DNA of 64,000 bases from Angiostrongylus vasorum (GCA_018806985.1 JADANN010000034.1:620001-684000); one strand, 5' to 3'; counted from the stretch's first letter, positions 13,501 to 25,204 are shown. A program made the numbers and translations. The notes: generated by a model from the letters alone, not told the origin.

Positions 13501-16500
13501 CAGCAAGGAGAAGATGGTGTAATTGCCCATCATCGATTTTCTGTCCTATGTTGTCCAATAGAGCAGCGTATGGCGCAATGGTCGGAGGTGCGCTGCAACA
13601 CACACCTGGAATCGATCCCTGCGCCCATGGCCCACCAAGCCTTCCATCCCTCTGGGGTCGGCAAATTGGTATGAGACTTGTCTGGGAGACTAGCAGCACT
13701 GGCTCGATACAACGATGGGCCACCGCCAGTCATTGTAAAGGCCAGAGATGCACTCAATCACCTCCAAACTTAATGAAGCCGAATGCATGGCACATCCCTC
13801 AGGGACTGATCAACGCCGTGAGCTTTATCTTTCATTTTATCCTTTATGTTGTCCCATTCCAATGTTCGTATGACGTTCTCGAGGGTAGCTGTAATAATTT
13901 CGGCCAGATAATCTGCCTTTTGTCGAACTCCTCTATTTACGTTCGATGTTAATATCTTCCTAAAATGTTGATATTCTGGTTGCCAGATTTGTGTATAGCT
14001 CATGAAACATCTTTATATAGTGAGAAGTGACGCACTGGCTGTCCAGCGATAGTTAATAATGGAGCGAAATATCCTAGCACTCGTGTTTCTTACTACATCT
14101 GTACTATGTCAGTGATTTTGCTGAGCGATTGGTTTCACTTTGATTTCGCTCTTATATGATTTGTGAATTGAAAAATCCATACGAGCATGTCCCCCATTTC
14201 ATAACCACAACCTGTCGTCAGCCTTCTTATATCGTAAAGGGCTTTGCTGCCTTACGAGTTCTTCCAGGATGTAGCGCTTCATGTAACTAGGTTGATAGAC
14301 ACATCGGAGAACATGTAGTAGTATAAGTCCGCAAATTGTTGACAGCGAAGATGCAAAACGTTCTCATACAGGTTCATTGAAAAAACCTAATGGTGCACGG
14401 TTCTTCCTCTAAGAACTTTTCCTCTGACTCCTATTTCCTATTCATTCTCTAAATATACACAGCGACACGAGTTCTTCTATTCTTATTTGCATAAGTGGAC
14501 GTTAAATATTTTAGAAAACCTGAAGTTGAGTACACTTTCACAATTAAGGATTGTTGCAATTTTTTTGAATGGCTCAGTCATTTCGGAATGACTGGTTTCT
14601 ACATTTATGAAGTATTCCAAAATATAGTTGTAATGAAATCTTAGCGATTCCTTTTGGCACCTTTAAAAGTAGTTAGCGAGCAGAAGATTTTTTTCGTGGC
14701 CTGCTGTGACCCATCAGTTTAGAATTATAGGAGGTATAACAGCCATTCCGCTTTCATATTACAGAAATTGTTACAAAGTATTTATTACCGCTCAGCTTGT
14801 TTTTGATGTATGTTATTCTCAACATGCTGCTGTAGGTAAAATTAAGAACAGTTAGGTAAAATTACGGGAAATTTTATTATAGGAATTTCCCACTTACTTT
14901 TCTGAGTGGTCCGACTGGACTGCGTGTACAAAGGCCGGAGAGCGCCAGATCCGTCGACGTAAGTGCCTGAATTTGCGTCGTTGTCTCGGCGCCCTTATGC
15001 AACTCCGTAACTGTCCAGCAGTCCTACCGGATCCAGTTCAATCCGGCCCTATCAAATCTGTTCGCTCCGTAATTGATGTGCCAAGAATTCCTGACTACGA
15101 TGATACAGATGGTACGCAGTATCGTAGTAGTTTATGAAAATCTCGTGGACTGTTCGAACATGTTAGAATTCTAACCATGCGAATACATGCTATGAATTTG
15201 ACTTAGTGATATTTCATGATCACAAGGTTAATACTGGTAAAGTAGTCAGTTGACCTACAAAATTTACCGAATGCTGGTTAACCAACAGCAACAAACTGCA
15301 TTGATGAGTAGGTGATGCCTAATTCTATAGAGCGATTTTTTGTTTCCAACGTAGTAATAATTTTTTTTAAATTTTCCGGCGATCAATTCGTAGTTAGACC
15401 CTCTTCGTCAACCGTTCAACCAGAAGCAGTATGGAGCTCTTGGCAAGGAGTGTGCCAGGTATGCGCTCAGCGTTCTCATAAAACGTTTCTGGTTTCTTAA
15501 ATATTTCTTTTGAGGATGCCGAATGCTTAATTTTTCCTTAATTCACATGAATCATCGTCATATCAACTGTGTGGATTGCAGTACTTCTTGCATTTAATTC
15601 GTTTCCTCGCACTCAACATCCACAAAAGTCTTCGAGCATTTCACGTGTTGTTTCAACACCTGCTTGAGAATTTCGCCTTCTTTAAGAATTTCGTAGAATG
15701 CTGGTCGAGTCAATTCTCCTTGCAATCTTCGAGATAGCTGTGCTAAGGCGTTTCCACGTGAACTGAGGGAGAACGTTGGTAGGAATCGAACTAGAGCCTT
15801 TACTTCCTGATCGACTCCATCACTAACCACTGCGCTATCACAGCCCAGTCGAATAGCTATAGCCGCCCTTATTCGAATTGCGCTTGTAAACTCGATTGGT
15901 CATATCTGCATCGGCATTCGAGCTTTATTCCAATATCACCGCCTAGATGCAACTTGCACAAGATCGTAGCATAAGTATACATTTTTTTAACACATTTGTT
16001 GTTGTCGTTCGGTGTTCAAGGTCTCCATAACAACTTAGGAACAAGTGACTATACGATAACTGCTCTGAAAACACCTCTTTAGACTACAGCTAATGGTTCA
16101 ATAAACACAAATGGAAACGATAAGTAAATTTGAAATGCTGGTGTTATTTTGATGGACTCCGATAAGTGCCCCTGACATTGTCTTATGTCTTAGCTAAAAG
16201 ATGGTTTGATATTGGCTTCATGATTATTTGCTACTTTTGCGAAGTTGTGAAGCTTCTAATGCGTCTTCAACACAATATAAAACAATATCATCGAATACGG
16301 CATGATATCATAGTGTAGCTTTTGAACGTTGTATTGCTACAGCACTTCCTAGTGGAAAGCTTCAAAAATGAATTTCAGCTTCCGTTGCTCAGTAGTTTTT
16401 TGCTACTTTAGAGTTTTATCTATGGTAAATAAACAAGAATGAAAAAAATCTGGACCACAAGAATCTACTGTTGTGTTGTCTACGCCCTGCTGTTAAATGT

Positions 16501-18362
16501 TAATTCCGGTTTTCGGAAGACCATTATGTTGAAGATCAAAACATTAGGGTATTATGTTGAACTTGTCTATTTTAGCTCTATTTTCTAATAGTTTCCGTAA
16601 AAAATGCGGCATAGTGGTCCCTTCCAACCAAATTTTTCGAAGCAGCTGCTTGTTTGCATTATGTAGAACTTCGTATCACCATTTGCACATCATTTTCTGA
16701 CATAATTTTTTGCACCCTTCTCAAATACTCGTCAAATAGATTTCATATCGGAGCTCTCCTATGAGCCACTGTCACGCAATGCGAAAGCCGATTTGATTTT
16801 TGCCTTGTCACTTGCAACAGCTTGTAGGTGGCTGCGATAATGTTATTTGTTTAAACTAATCTAGTTTTAGTCTAAGGCTACGTTTATATGTGATCCAAAT
16901 GTAAGTAATAGTCGAAGTGTTAGCATTGCTAAGTCGTAACTGAGCCGAAAAGCGTGCATTTCTCGTCTAGTGTTAGATAGACAATGACTTACGAGACCAA
17001 GAAACTGCAACATTTTGTCTTACTTTACAACAAAAAAAATTCGTTACTTGCTTTAGGTTTTCCAGACTTTCTTAGATCCTTTAAAAACTGTTATCCCTAT
17101 ATCGCGCCTGGGAGGTGTTCCTGGGTGTCGGGCCACGATGTACTGCGGAGGGATTCATCCCTCTAGCAGAGTCTCCATGCTGCGACTTATCCTTCAGGAA
17201 GCTCGGCTAAGGGAAAATCAATACCAGGATCCACCACCGTTCTCGTATCGAACTAGTCGAATGTCAAATCTCGCTCTGATCCACAAGGGCGACCACTGCC
17301 TGTGGTGGTAACGACCTGTGGTAGACTTTGGCCTTGATACCTCGGGACTCCAGGGAACCACAATGGTTAAAGCAGCACAACTGCGAAAAAATGGATATTG
17401 TGCTGGGATTCGCACAACCAGTGAAGGCGGGCAATCCAAGTATCGAAGTAATTAGTACTCTATTTCATGAGTACACCATTTAGTGCTTATAATGTAAACA
17501 TTCAACACTTTTTTCACCACCTATCGAGCATTTTTTTATGTGGCGCAATTGAAGCTTGTTAATGACGTAAAAAATATCGATGCTGCAGACTTCTTATTAA
17601 GAAAGGGTTTGGTAACACACAGCGCGATTCAGGTTTTGCTAATAATAACGTAAAAGAGCAAAATCAACAAGAAATCCATTAGAAGTAATTCGAAAGAATT
17701 GTTTTCGTTCATTCCTTGAAGTACTCAATGTGCTCTGTGTAACCATTGTGTTAAACAAGAATTACCTCTAAGGCTGTGAAATTCGAACACATTCATTGAG
17801 TACTTGCCAGTTATCTAGAACAAAGTTCACCTGCATGGTTAGCAAAATGGTCATACCTCGCGCATAAATCCTTGTTTGAATGGCTTCATATATTCATATT
17901 TCACTGAAAATCTAGTTCAGAGGTAAGTGAAAGGAGGTGAAGTAAGGAAGTTTTCATTAGATGACTAGTTTTGCATTTCCCTTGATAACATAACTGCGAA
18001 ATAGGTTGGGGGGTATTAGAGCATTTCGGAACTTGTCACATCAGTGCCTCGTCGTCGCCGGTGAGATCGTTTAGTGGCATCGCAACGTATAGCAGCGTAA
18101 AGTGTGCATGTCCTCAATGTTCGCATCCGGGAAGCAGTCAAATGAACGTTGTGCCTGTGAATTTAATGACCAGCTTCAGCATCAAACACTCTGTACACGA
18201 ATTCTTTCCAGTTACCGTAAACCGTTAATATTTCAGCATTTCGTTTCCGCTCAGCCATGTAACAACGGTGAAATGATCGGGTTCGAGTCTCGTGAATGTA
18301 TTGCCAAAGATCCAAGCCTTTGCGAAGGACCATTCTTCAGATACTGCACTTTACCTTGTTAG
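4800..18362 (+). CDS. Secreted PAN/apple and TSP1-like modular protein, about 15 exons
   Basis: Exons by splice signal and phase: 4800-~4891, 5737-5863, 6213-6367, 6471-6610, 10772-10914, 10975-11052, 11530-11608, 11668-11730, 11850-11905, 11965-12034, 12230-12310, 12431-12556, 14883-15111, 15394-15458, 18237-18362 (TAG stop). About 540 residues. A signal peptide ([20 protein letters not shown]) is followed by PAN module 1 ([34 protein letters not shown]) and PAN module 2 ([52 protein letters not shown]). Exons 6-12 give an acidic Ser/Thr-rich linker ([13 protein letters not shown]). Exon 13 has a TSP1-like WSDWTAC with RRRKC and RNCP; exons 14-15 have WSSWQGVC and end CTLPC. PAN and TSP1 modules bind protein or glycan in the extracellular space, so an apical-matrix or cuticle role is inferred. 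No ZP domain or C-terminal membrane helix is seen, unlike NOAH/LET-653 proteins. Odd points: joint 1-2 needs phase 1 but the best donor gives phase 2; exon 5 has a frameshift; the 6-7 joint does not match in phase, so one exon may be missing. Confidence 0.8.
7903..7933 (-). ncRNA. Hammerhead-like motif of Penelope-type repeat (remnant)
   Basis: The minus strand reads CTGAAGA, a GGC/GCC stem with a six-base loop, then GAAAC. This is the CUGANGA-stem II-GAAA arrangement of a hammerhead core. Closing stems I and III do not pair convincingly, so it is probably a relic. It lies in an intron of the PAN/TSP1 gene. A better-placed example is at 40,580-40,612. Confidence 0.35.
8398..8487. repeat. (TA)n microsatellite
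   Basis: Two TA runs (about 8,399-8,444 and 8,457-8,486) separated by a short AAGTTTTTGTACA spacer. Intronic. Confidence 0.95.
9475..9865 (+). mobile_element. tRNA-derived SINE, family B
   Basis: A CGCGGTGGT A-box-like block is followed by a near-perfect Pol III B box, GGTTCGACCCC, at about 9,518. The body has CAACGAAATTCATGAAAATG, GGTCTTCAAGCAA, GGATGCGATGAAACGAATCA and ends TGCTGGGATCCGCAGAGTAG. The same order is found at 15,858-15,545 (inverted), 25,205 and 37,865. Confidence 0.65.
9870..10125 (-). mobile_element. SINE family D, inverted copy
   Basis: On the minus strand: TTCCCGTTAACGATGATTGC, GCACCGTTAGA, then a tRNA-like part ending AATCGCAGGTTCGAAGTCC, which holds a canonical B box (GGTTCGAAGTCC). 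It faces the plus copy at 10,175-10,370 head to head. Confidence 0.6.
10175..10370 (+). mobile_element. SINE family D, direct copy
   Basis: TTTAGTGCCC, a poly-T run, CATGACAGGGTA and GTTGACGGGTGGTTGCTAAT match the blocks at 32,985-33,110 and 59,345-59,410. The tRNA-like part is degraded here. Confidence 0.6.
10427..10594. repeat. (TA)n / (TGCA)n compound microsatellite
   Basis: A TA run, then five TGCA units, then two more TA runs broken by TGTATA. Several ORFs of Ile/Tyr or His/Ala/Cys repeats over this stretch are translation artefacts. It lies 180 bases upstream of exon 5 of the PAN/TSP1 gene. Confidence 0.95.
12740..13960 (-). mobile_element. RTE-type reverse transcriptase fragment, split by a SINE
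   Basis: Minus-strand frames give, in order from high to low coordinates, [22 protein letters not shown], then (after the inserted SINE) [17 protein letters not shown], the catalytic xADD box, then [26 protein letters not shown] and [10 protein letters not shown]. These are the RT palm, thumb and C-terminal parts of an RTE-type non-LTR retrotransposon. Stops and frameshifts throughout mean it is inactive. It sits in the intron between exons 12 and 13 of the PAN/TSP1 gene, antisense to it. Confidence 0.8.
13557..13844 (+). mobile_element. tRNA-derived SINE, family A, with target-site duplication
   Basis: The best-defined copy of family A, 288 bases. The head has an A box (TGGCGCAATGGTCGGAGG) and a B-box-like GGAATCGATCCC; the body shares the CCAAGCCTTCCATCCC, GTCTGGGAGACTAGCAGCAC and CATCCCTCAGGGACTGATCA blocks; the tail is GAGCTTTATC with T-rich ending. 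TATGTTGTCC occurs directly before (13,547-13,556) and after (13,845-13,854) it. Removing the insert rejoins the RT reading TLEWDN to the frame before DDGQLHHL. Confidence 0.85.
15545..15858 (-). mobile_element. tRNA-derived SINE, family B, best tRNA-like head
   Basis: On the minus strand the copy begins with TAGCGCAGTGGTTAGTG (A box) and, 44 bases on, AGTTCGATTCC (B box), both canonical for Pol III. The body carries GAAATTCTTAAAGAAGG, CTCAAGCA, GAAGACTTTTGTGGATG and GCGAGGAAACGAATTA, as in the other B copies. The 78-residue minus ORF here is a by-product. Intronic. Confidence 0.75.
17220..17456 (+). mobile_element. Internally deleted RTE derivative (family C)
   Basis: The 5' part (CAAATCTCGCTCTGATCCACA, CACTGCCTG, CCACAATGGTTA) aligns with the 5' end of the RTE copy at 61,200-61,325. 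The 3' part ends GGCAATCCAAGTATCGAAGTA, like the RTE tails at 50,050 and 63,870. The whole coding region is missing. Inverted copies are at 27,180 and 57,130. Confidence 0.65.
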
Positions 18363-20216
18363 TCGATATCATAGTGTTGCTTTCATAATCAGATAATAAT
18401 AACTATTACCTACTTTAAATATTGGGGAGTGGACTATACCCTGTACTTTTTAAGCATTACGTCTTTCAATAGAATGAAGAACATTCATAGGTGCAATGAT
18501 AAATGTATTTGTCAGTTCTTCGCATTTGATATGGGTGTATCTTAAATCGATGTGACATAAATTCTGGCATTTCATCGAAATAAACATTATTTGGAATTTA
18601 GTGGTGTTTATGTAAACATTGTTAACAGCCAAAAAACTTCTTCATTTGTTGGAAATAATCACAAAAGTCTAGTGGACAGTATTAATCTCTTCGTGTTGAC
18701 ATTAGTACCATGTAACATAACCCGAAGAAGTGCAATTTCTTTAGTTCTATTGATAAAGTTGACATATTGTTCAAAACGGCTGGTTTATTTGAGCAGAAAA
18801 GCATGATTCGAAAAGGTGTACAGTTGTTTTTAGACGTATCCTCAAGAAATGACTAGACGATTAGTGGGAGTACGCAAACTGAATAGGCCAAGGCATTGTC
18901 ATAGTTTTAGGCTGTTCGTCAAAATCATAGTAAATGGCTAGCATTGAAATGTTAATGAAATGATGGAGAGATTCATCGAGATATGCGATCATTTGTCCTA
19001 TCCCCTGAATATCGTCTCATATTCTTCTACGTATTCAAGTGCAATCGGAACTTTAGAGTCTACCATCTGTGGTCATTGTCTGTAAAATAAGAAAATCAAA
19101 ACAGTAGATACCATATTCAAATGAAGTATGGTACATTATCTTCAGAAAATAAACACCGATATTCGCTGTATCGCATTTCGTTCTTCCTCTCTTTTCCATC
19201 CACGTAGTCCATCCCCCTTTCCTACACATACATCTGGTGGATTCGAATTCAAATAGATCGATGGTGAGGGACATTTCACAGTGATGGGAAACGCCCACGC
19301 TTTTTGAGTTGACGCAATGCATAGCCGTTGTTGATGGAATGATGACGACCATTTGAACCGGTAGCGTCATTACAGCAACGTCACATCATCCATTACTGTT
19401 AAGTATTAATAGAGATTCAGTAGATAGTAGATAACAGGAAGATGGAAAATTCGTCTATGAATAAAAAAACTCTGTAATTTTAACGAATTCTTGATGATTT
19501 CTGTCATTATTCCGATTCAGATCATACTTTCTCAAGTATGGTGTTTTATTAACATCTCAGCTCAAATGTTCTTCTCTTGTTAACTTATATCATAACAGGT
19601 GGATTGGAAATGTTGAAGAAAGCAGATGTTCAACATTTAAGTTTGTCACTAGACACTATTTAAATCGATAGACTTTATAGGACTAAAAAAGCTTCCTTCG
19701 CTGAAAATATGAGCTTCTTCATCTTGTGAGAATAATTGTAGGACGGACATCAATTAGAGTGGTATAGTGAATGATATCAACGAAAACGGATTATTTCATT
19801 CCTTCTAGCTTTTTTTTCTTCTCCGAATATATGCTCACTCTATCAAATACTGCCCGCGAAGAATTCGAAATGAACGTGTCCGAAGATGAATAGACTCAAC
19901 CTATCCTTCTTTCATCGACATGGTTTTGATTCATTAGAACAAGTAATATATCCATCCTACAGCTTTTAACACACTTTTTGGCCAAATATACTAAATTTGA
20001 ACAGGAAGCTTGAATAAGTGATAAGGCAAAACTATAGATTAGTTTTGCTTTCGAATTATGATAACGACTGACAAAGCAACAGATGTTTGTGTCAATCCTG
20101 TTTGATACACCTGCCATTTTTTAAGCTTTCAAATTCATAACTATTAACTTTTTGAAAGACTACCTGTGAAAAAAAATTAGGACCCATCTTTTATCGCACA
20201 CTTAGGCATTTCTGCA
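18363..20216. other. Intergenic, 3' side of the PAN/TSP1 gene
   Basis: An AATAAA at about 18,578-18,583 could serve as the poly(A) signal of the upstream gene. No other exon, RNA gene or recognised repeat was found. Confidence 0.3.
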
Positions 20217-20237
20217 AACAACAACAACAACAACAAC

Positions 20238-20279
<42 letters not shown>

Positions 20280-20398
20280 GCAACAGCAACAACAACAACA
20301 ACAACAACAACCACACTATACTACTACTACTACTAGTACTACGACTACTACTACTACGACTACTACTACTAGTACTACGACGACGACAACAACAGCTG
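20217..20398. repeat. (CAA)n then (CTA)n trinucleotide repeat
   Basis: An ACA/CAA run with CAG interruptions passes into a CTA/CTACGA run. The minus ORF of Val repeats is an artefact. Confidence 0.95.
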
Positions 20399-20399
20399 A

Positions 20400-22250
20400 G
20401 CCCATTATAAATGAATAAATACGGAAAGATAGGGTCAGAAAGTAATGAAGAGTCGTGATGAAATGTTCTATTTTCATTTCACATGTTTTCTTTTCCATTC
20501 AACACCTATTACAAGCCAGTCCGAACTCTGCCCCCACTACCCTAGTGGGTTCTTTTTGCAACCTTTGGCGAAAATATACCTATTAGACTCAATGGTTATC
20601 CATTATTAATCCATCAGAGTCCTCTCAAATGCCTCTTCTACTGTTTCAATTAAAATGTATTAAACTAGTCCGAAATTAGTAGCTATTGTTGCTGAAGCAG
20701 CTGAGAGCAGTGTTGACGCTAGCATGACGGGATACCCAACAATTAGTGCTTAAATCTTTCGCTACGGCGCTGATTTAACTATCGATAAGTTTCCAATAGC
20801 TAAAACATTCCATAATCAGATGGCTTGATAGGATTACAGAACAAACTTTGGTGTGCATAAATGCTCCTCGATAAAACTAAAGAGAAAGTTAAATTTTTAA
20901 CATTCTCAACACAGGCGCGGCAGTCGCAGATACCAGCGGTGCACTAGGGAACACCAAAATACCGTGCTGGGCGAAATGTTGCTTCTTAAACTGTCCTCGC
21001 AATCTAAGCCTCAATGAAAAAAAATTTTTAAAAAATGCGCTTTGGGAGCTCTGAAACACCATAAATTAGGGGCAGTTACAATGAGAAGTCGTTGACGCAC
21101 TGAAGTAAATGCTTAGTATTGCTAAAATGCTAATATATAGAATGTGCATATAGCTTCGTATACAAATAGAATTTACGGTGGTTCCACGTTTTTCAGTGTA
21201 TAGAAGAGGTACTCTGCCTTTTTTAGCAGTGCGTACATTTTCTCCATTAGCAGTATTCGGCACTTAACTAGCTCAGTCCTTTATGGAATGTTCAAGATTC
21301 GCTTTTAAAAATGGCACTTTTGAAGAATTTTGAACTTTCCCACAACTGAGGAGACAGTTCAGAAACCGTCCGCTGTGCGCTGAGAGTGGATTAACTTCTC
21401 CAGTAAGGACGTATTGTCCATTGACTACCACCTTGTATCGTGGCATTGGTGTAGCCCCATGTGGATTGAACCAAACAATCCCACTGACGGGTCTAAGCAT
21501 CGCCGTTCTATTATACTATGATTTTCCTACCACCTCTTTTCAATACCCGTAGTGCCGTAGTGCTTATCTTCCATCTCGATGTCCCTTCTCGATGAGAGAT
21601 AACGCAAAAAAAATAGCACAGCTCTAAGAAATGTTCGGTCGTGAGATTATAATGGAAAGAAAAACAGAGATATTACAACCACCATGACAAAATTTGCAAG
21701 GAATGCAATTTCTAAGCTTCATTCTTTCATGTTGCGTAAAGTTTTTGCTTTTCTAGGGTTTGTCCAAACGTTTTTCAACGCTTGTCATTGAGACTGAAGA
21801 AATATAACCCTGCGCTCTTGTTCTCTACCATTTTCTCAGTAGATTTATTACTTCCTATCATAGGACTATTACAATTTGGTGTGGTAACACTTGAAGAAGT
21901 TGAAAATCGAAAACAAATGCGACAAATTTCACACGGAGACCTCGGTTAAACTGAGAGAATGCATTGAGAAGTACCGCCCATCCAAACTAGTATTTTAACA
22001 TTCATACTATCTAGAAAATTCTATTTCAACTACGTAATCGGCATTAATCGAACATGGTTATGACTGAAATTTGTGCGTACTTTGGTGTTAACGAGAGAAC
22101 TGTAACAGCTGGCTTCATAGAATGCGAACAATTTCACAGTTGGACAGTCACATGTGATGTGCATTCGGGTTGTTCTGGTTCAATTTTATAGATTGTGATT
22201 GTTGTAAAAACACTATGCGGCAGGCGACAAATGAACTGCTGAGTTAACGT
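20400..22250. other. Intergenic AT-rich stretch
   Basis: Nothing beyond short chance ORFs was recognised here. Confidence 0.3.
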
Positions 22251-22529
22251 GTCGTCACATCGCACGGCTCATCGGGCCAGCCACTGGTCCTCCTCCCGGT
22301 TCACGTCGGTGCGAGGGTGGTAGCCAGCGCCACTCGTGCTTGGAACACACACACTCACTCACCTCTCCCACATCACGTTCGTTCGCGTTCCCGCCTTTCT
22401 TACTATATTTCCCGCGTCCTTAGTGTGTGTGCGTGTGTGGTTGTGTACATAGTAGTGTGGTCGTCGTTCTAACCGCCCGTTCCTCTGCATGTCGTACCAC
22501 CCTCCTTCGCTACCACGCCATCCATCCAT

Positions 22530-22739
22530 ATGACGGCCGTCGTCTCCCGCATTGCCGCCGATGCTCTTTCTCTTGTTTATGTCGAACGTGCCTTTTCCTC
22601 TCGTCTCCCTCGCGCACCCTCCTCTCATCCACGTCGACTTGATGACGACAGTGGGTCTTCACTGGCTGATCCGTACAACACACTAGAACGCTACGGGACA
22701 GAACATCAGTATTTACCTGGAAGGCAGTTTTGCTTGTAG
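22530..22739 (+). CDS. Candidate first exon, function unknown
   Basis: A locally GC-rich block (about 22,260-22,960) holds an ATG frame that reads like protein rather than repeat, with RRLDDDSGSSLADPYNTLER. The frame is also open upstream of the ATG. The opposite strand has a strong donor (GAGAG then GTGAGTGAG) near 22,360, so the true strand is uncertain. It could be the 5' exon of the gene downstream (pdk-1 lacks its N-terminus), a separate gene, or a promoter-like GC island. Frames at 22,740-22,975 are also open in two registers. Confidence 0.25.
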   Translation: MTAVVSRIAADALSLVYVERAFSSRLPRAPSSHPRRLDDDSGSSLADPYNTLERYGTEHQYLPGRQFCL

Positions 22740-23249
22740 CTTCAGTAGTTCATCGACCAAATCCTCGTCGCCGCTCTGAATTCGGCACCGGACCTTATCC
22801 AGCGATCTCTACTCCGCTTCGTTTTCACTTCTCGCACAAACATCGATGTCGTTCTGAAGATCGCTCGCGTTTCTCAACAGCCTGCACATCGTGTCATCCT
22901 AATTCCTCGTGGTGTCACGTGAATATTCCATGGCTCAAGAACCTACGCTCATCTCGTGTTGTGATATGTGTATAGGTGACGGATTAGAAAGTATTCTGTT
23001 GTTCACGTCTTTTACGAACACACCCACTTTTGCAACAGTTTTGATCGATTCCATGTTCTGGTCTACCCGACTTATCCGTATCGGGTCGTTCGTCGCATTC
23101 TTGTCTCCACCTTCGAAATCTCATACTAGTTATTCAACGCTTTTAATTTTTCTTCATGTTTCTATGAATTATAACTCAGATGAGCATATTACGATATCGT
23201 CGCATATTTGCACGTTTGTTGTGATCCGTAACACAGAAGGCGACGATAT

Positions 23250-25200
23250 ATTCACCTGGTAGTGTTGCACTTTGATAGGACTTTCTCACTTTGTGGCGCT
23301 TGGTGACAAGAATTCTTCGACTCCGTTGTCGAGTCACTTTACTACCCACACCACATTCGTCGTACAAATTGTCGCTACTCGTACAAATCAACTTTGCCTT
23401 AGCCGAGCAAAACTAATTGTGTTTAAATGTTCATTTTTTGGCTCAGAATTTCCTAGTTGACTCCGTCGGTAAGGAGATACATCATGAAGTCAAGACGCTT
23501 CTTTTCTCTTCCTTTCATCCAAAAAGAATCTGATTTCTAACTGTTCTGTTTTCATGAGTCGTTCTCCATGTGACATAACGTGGGATTTTTTGTTGGGATT
23601 TGCCTAGAACATAAGCGATTCGCTCACGTCATCGCAATCTGGTATAGACCGTTAAATTGTCGTTAAGTGTTTACGGTATTAACGCGATTCTTCGTCACAT
23701 TAAGAACTGAGCGCTGTTTTAATGATTGTTCATTCTTTGTTATGACTGTCTAAAAGAAGATGTGTATGATGTGCATTATGCGGTTATAAATCGGAGATTT
23801 ATTCCACTGAAATCGCTTATAGAAAAGAAGAAAACGATATGGAACGACTTGTGTTCCGATCGACACGTTTGCTTGATACTGTTACTACTTGTGTCCTCGA
23901 TATTGTTCAGATTAGCTAAGAGGTGTAGTGATGATCCATCAATTTGCATTATCGAACGTACCGATTGGCTGCTGTTGTTGTTGCGAGATGTTGCGATGTT
24001 GCCGTACTGACGGAGGGAAACAGTGAGCACAGCAGAGTAATCAGAGAAACAATGTCAGACTTGTTGACTTTTTTTCCTTCGTTGTTTGCTTAGTCGATTT
24101 AGTCGTGAACTGCATAGAGATCTATGTCAAATATTACTACATAGGGGCAGGGGGAGCGAGCTAAATTTGGAACGAATTTCTTTTCTACATGTCCTTCTAT
24201 GCAGTTTTCCGGTCCAAGAGGTAGAAAAGTAAGTTATCCATTATTTTTAAAAATAATGCTGGTAGTAAACATGTCAACTGTTCCGGAATCCATAATTGTT
24301 GTTATTCTCCTTATTATATGCTGGCTCTAATTCGAGTGTTCTACACTGCTCCAAGCCATATTCGAGCATGGACGGATTGTTTATTCAATTCGGCTTAACG
24401 GAAGCGATACATGGATTGCTGGCATGGCTGCCCTTCGGCTATCGCTCATTCGCCACACTGCCATATTTGAAAACAACACTGCTGACGAGCACTGAGTTTG
24501 TGTGTACGCAACTGCTGGAAGTAAAACGAACAACTTTCATCCACCAGCTATCTTTCGTATTGCTAGGACGTTCATCATATTAACTCTGACCGCTTCAAAA
24601 AACAAAAACAACAGCATGCAGAATTTCCGACTTATTCGGGTTAGTACTTCTCGTTTGTTGAAGGGCGCAAACTTCGGTTTCTAAAATAATATCCTGTTGA
24701 AAAGCGCTGTAATTCACAAATGACTGAAAGTTGACGATAGTGTAGTGGTGATGGTGCTTTCACGACGTGACACTTCCGCATTTGCTTTTCATACTGTTCA
24801 TTCGTGTTAGTGTTTCTATTTCTGTTCCTGATTTTCATTTTCATTTCTCTCTCATTGTCTCCAACAAGAAGAACACACGACACGAAAATAGTGTTTTCAC
24901 TATGACATCATCACAATCAAATGTTACTTGCAAGGGTCGGAATTTTACGCCAAAATATCGACAAGGAAGAAAAGGTCGGACACGTCTTCTCCATGTGATG
25001 CTGGTATATTTCCTCATATTTCTATACTTATTTCGTCTTTACTACACATCATCAGCATTAACAGTGAAATTGTGTGTTGATTTGTTGATCGAATAGAGAG
25101 CTAATTATGTTTTCTTGCTCTTCCTTTTTTTCCTAATATTGGAGTTTGTTTAATTAGCTTTGTATGCATATAATTCAGTAACTAAAACAAAGTAGTAGTG
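23250..25200. other. Intergenic or long-intron stretch
   Basis: Between 24,300 and 24,580 two overlapping frames look weakly protein-like (one with GRIVYSIRLNGSDTWIAGMA) but stop quickly and have no matching splice partners. No function is assigned. Confidence 0.25.
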
Positions 25201-25204
25201 AGTG

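Noticed and set aside
20316..20498. Minus ORF with a Val run
   Set aside because: Translation of a trinucleotide repeat.
24296..24583. 95-residue plus ORF and a more protein-like frame overlapping it
   Set aside because: Both are short, in conflict with each other, and lack splice signals in phase.
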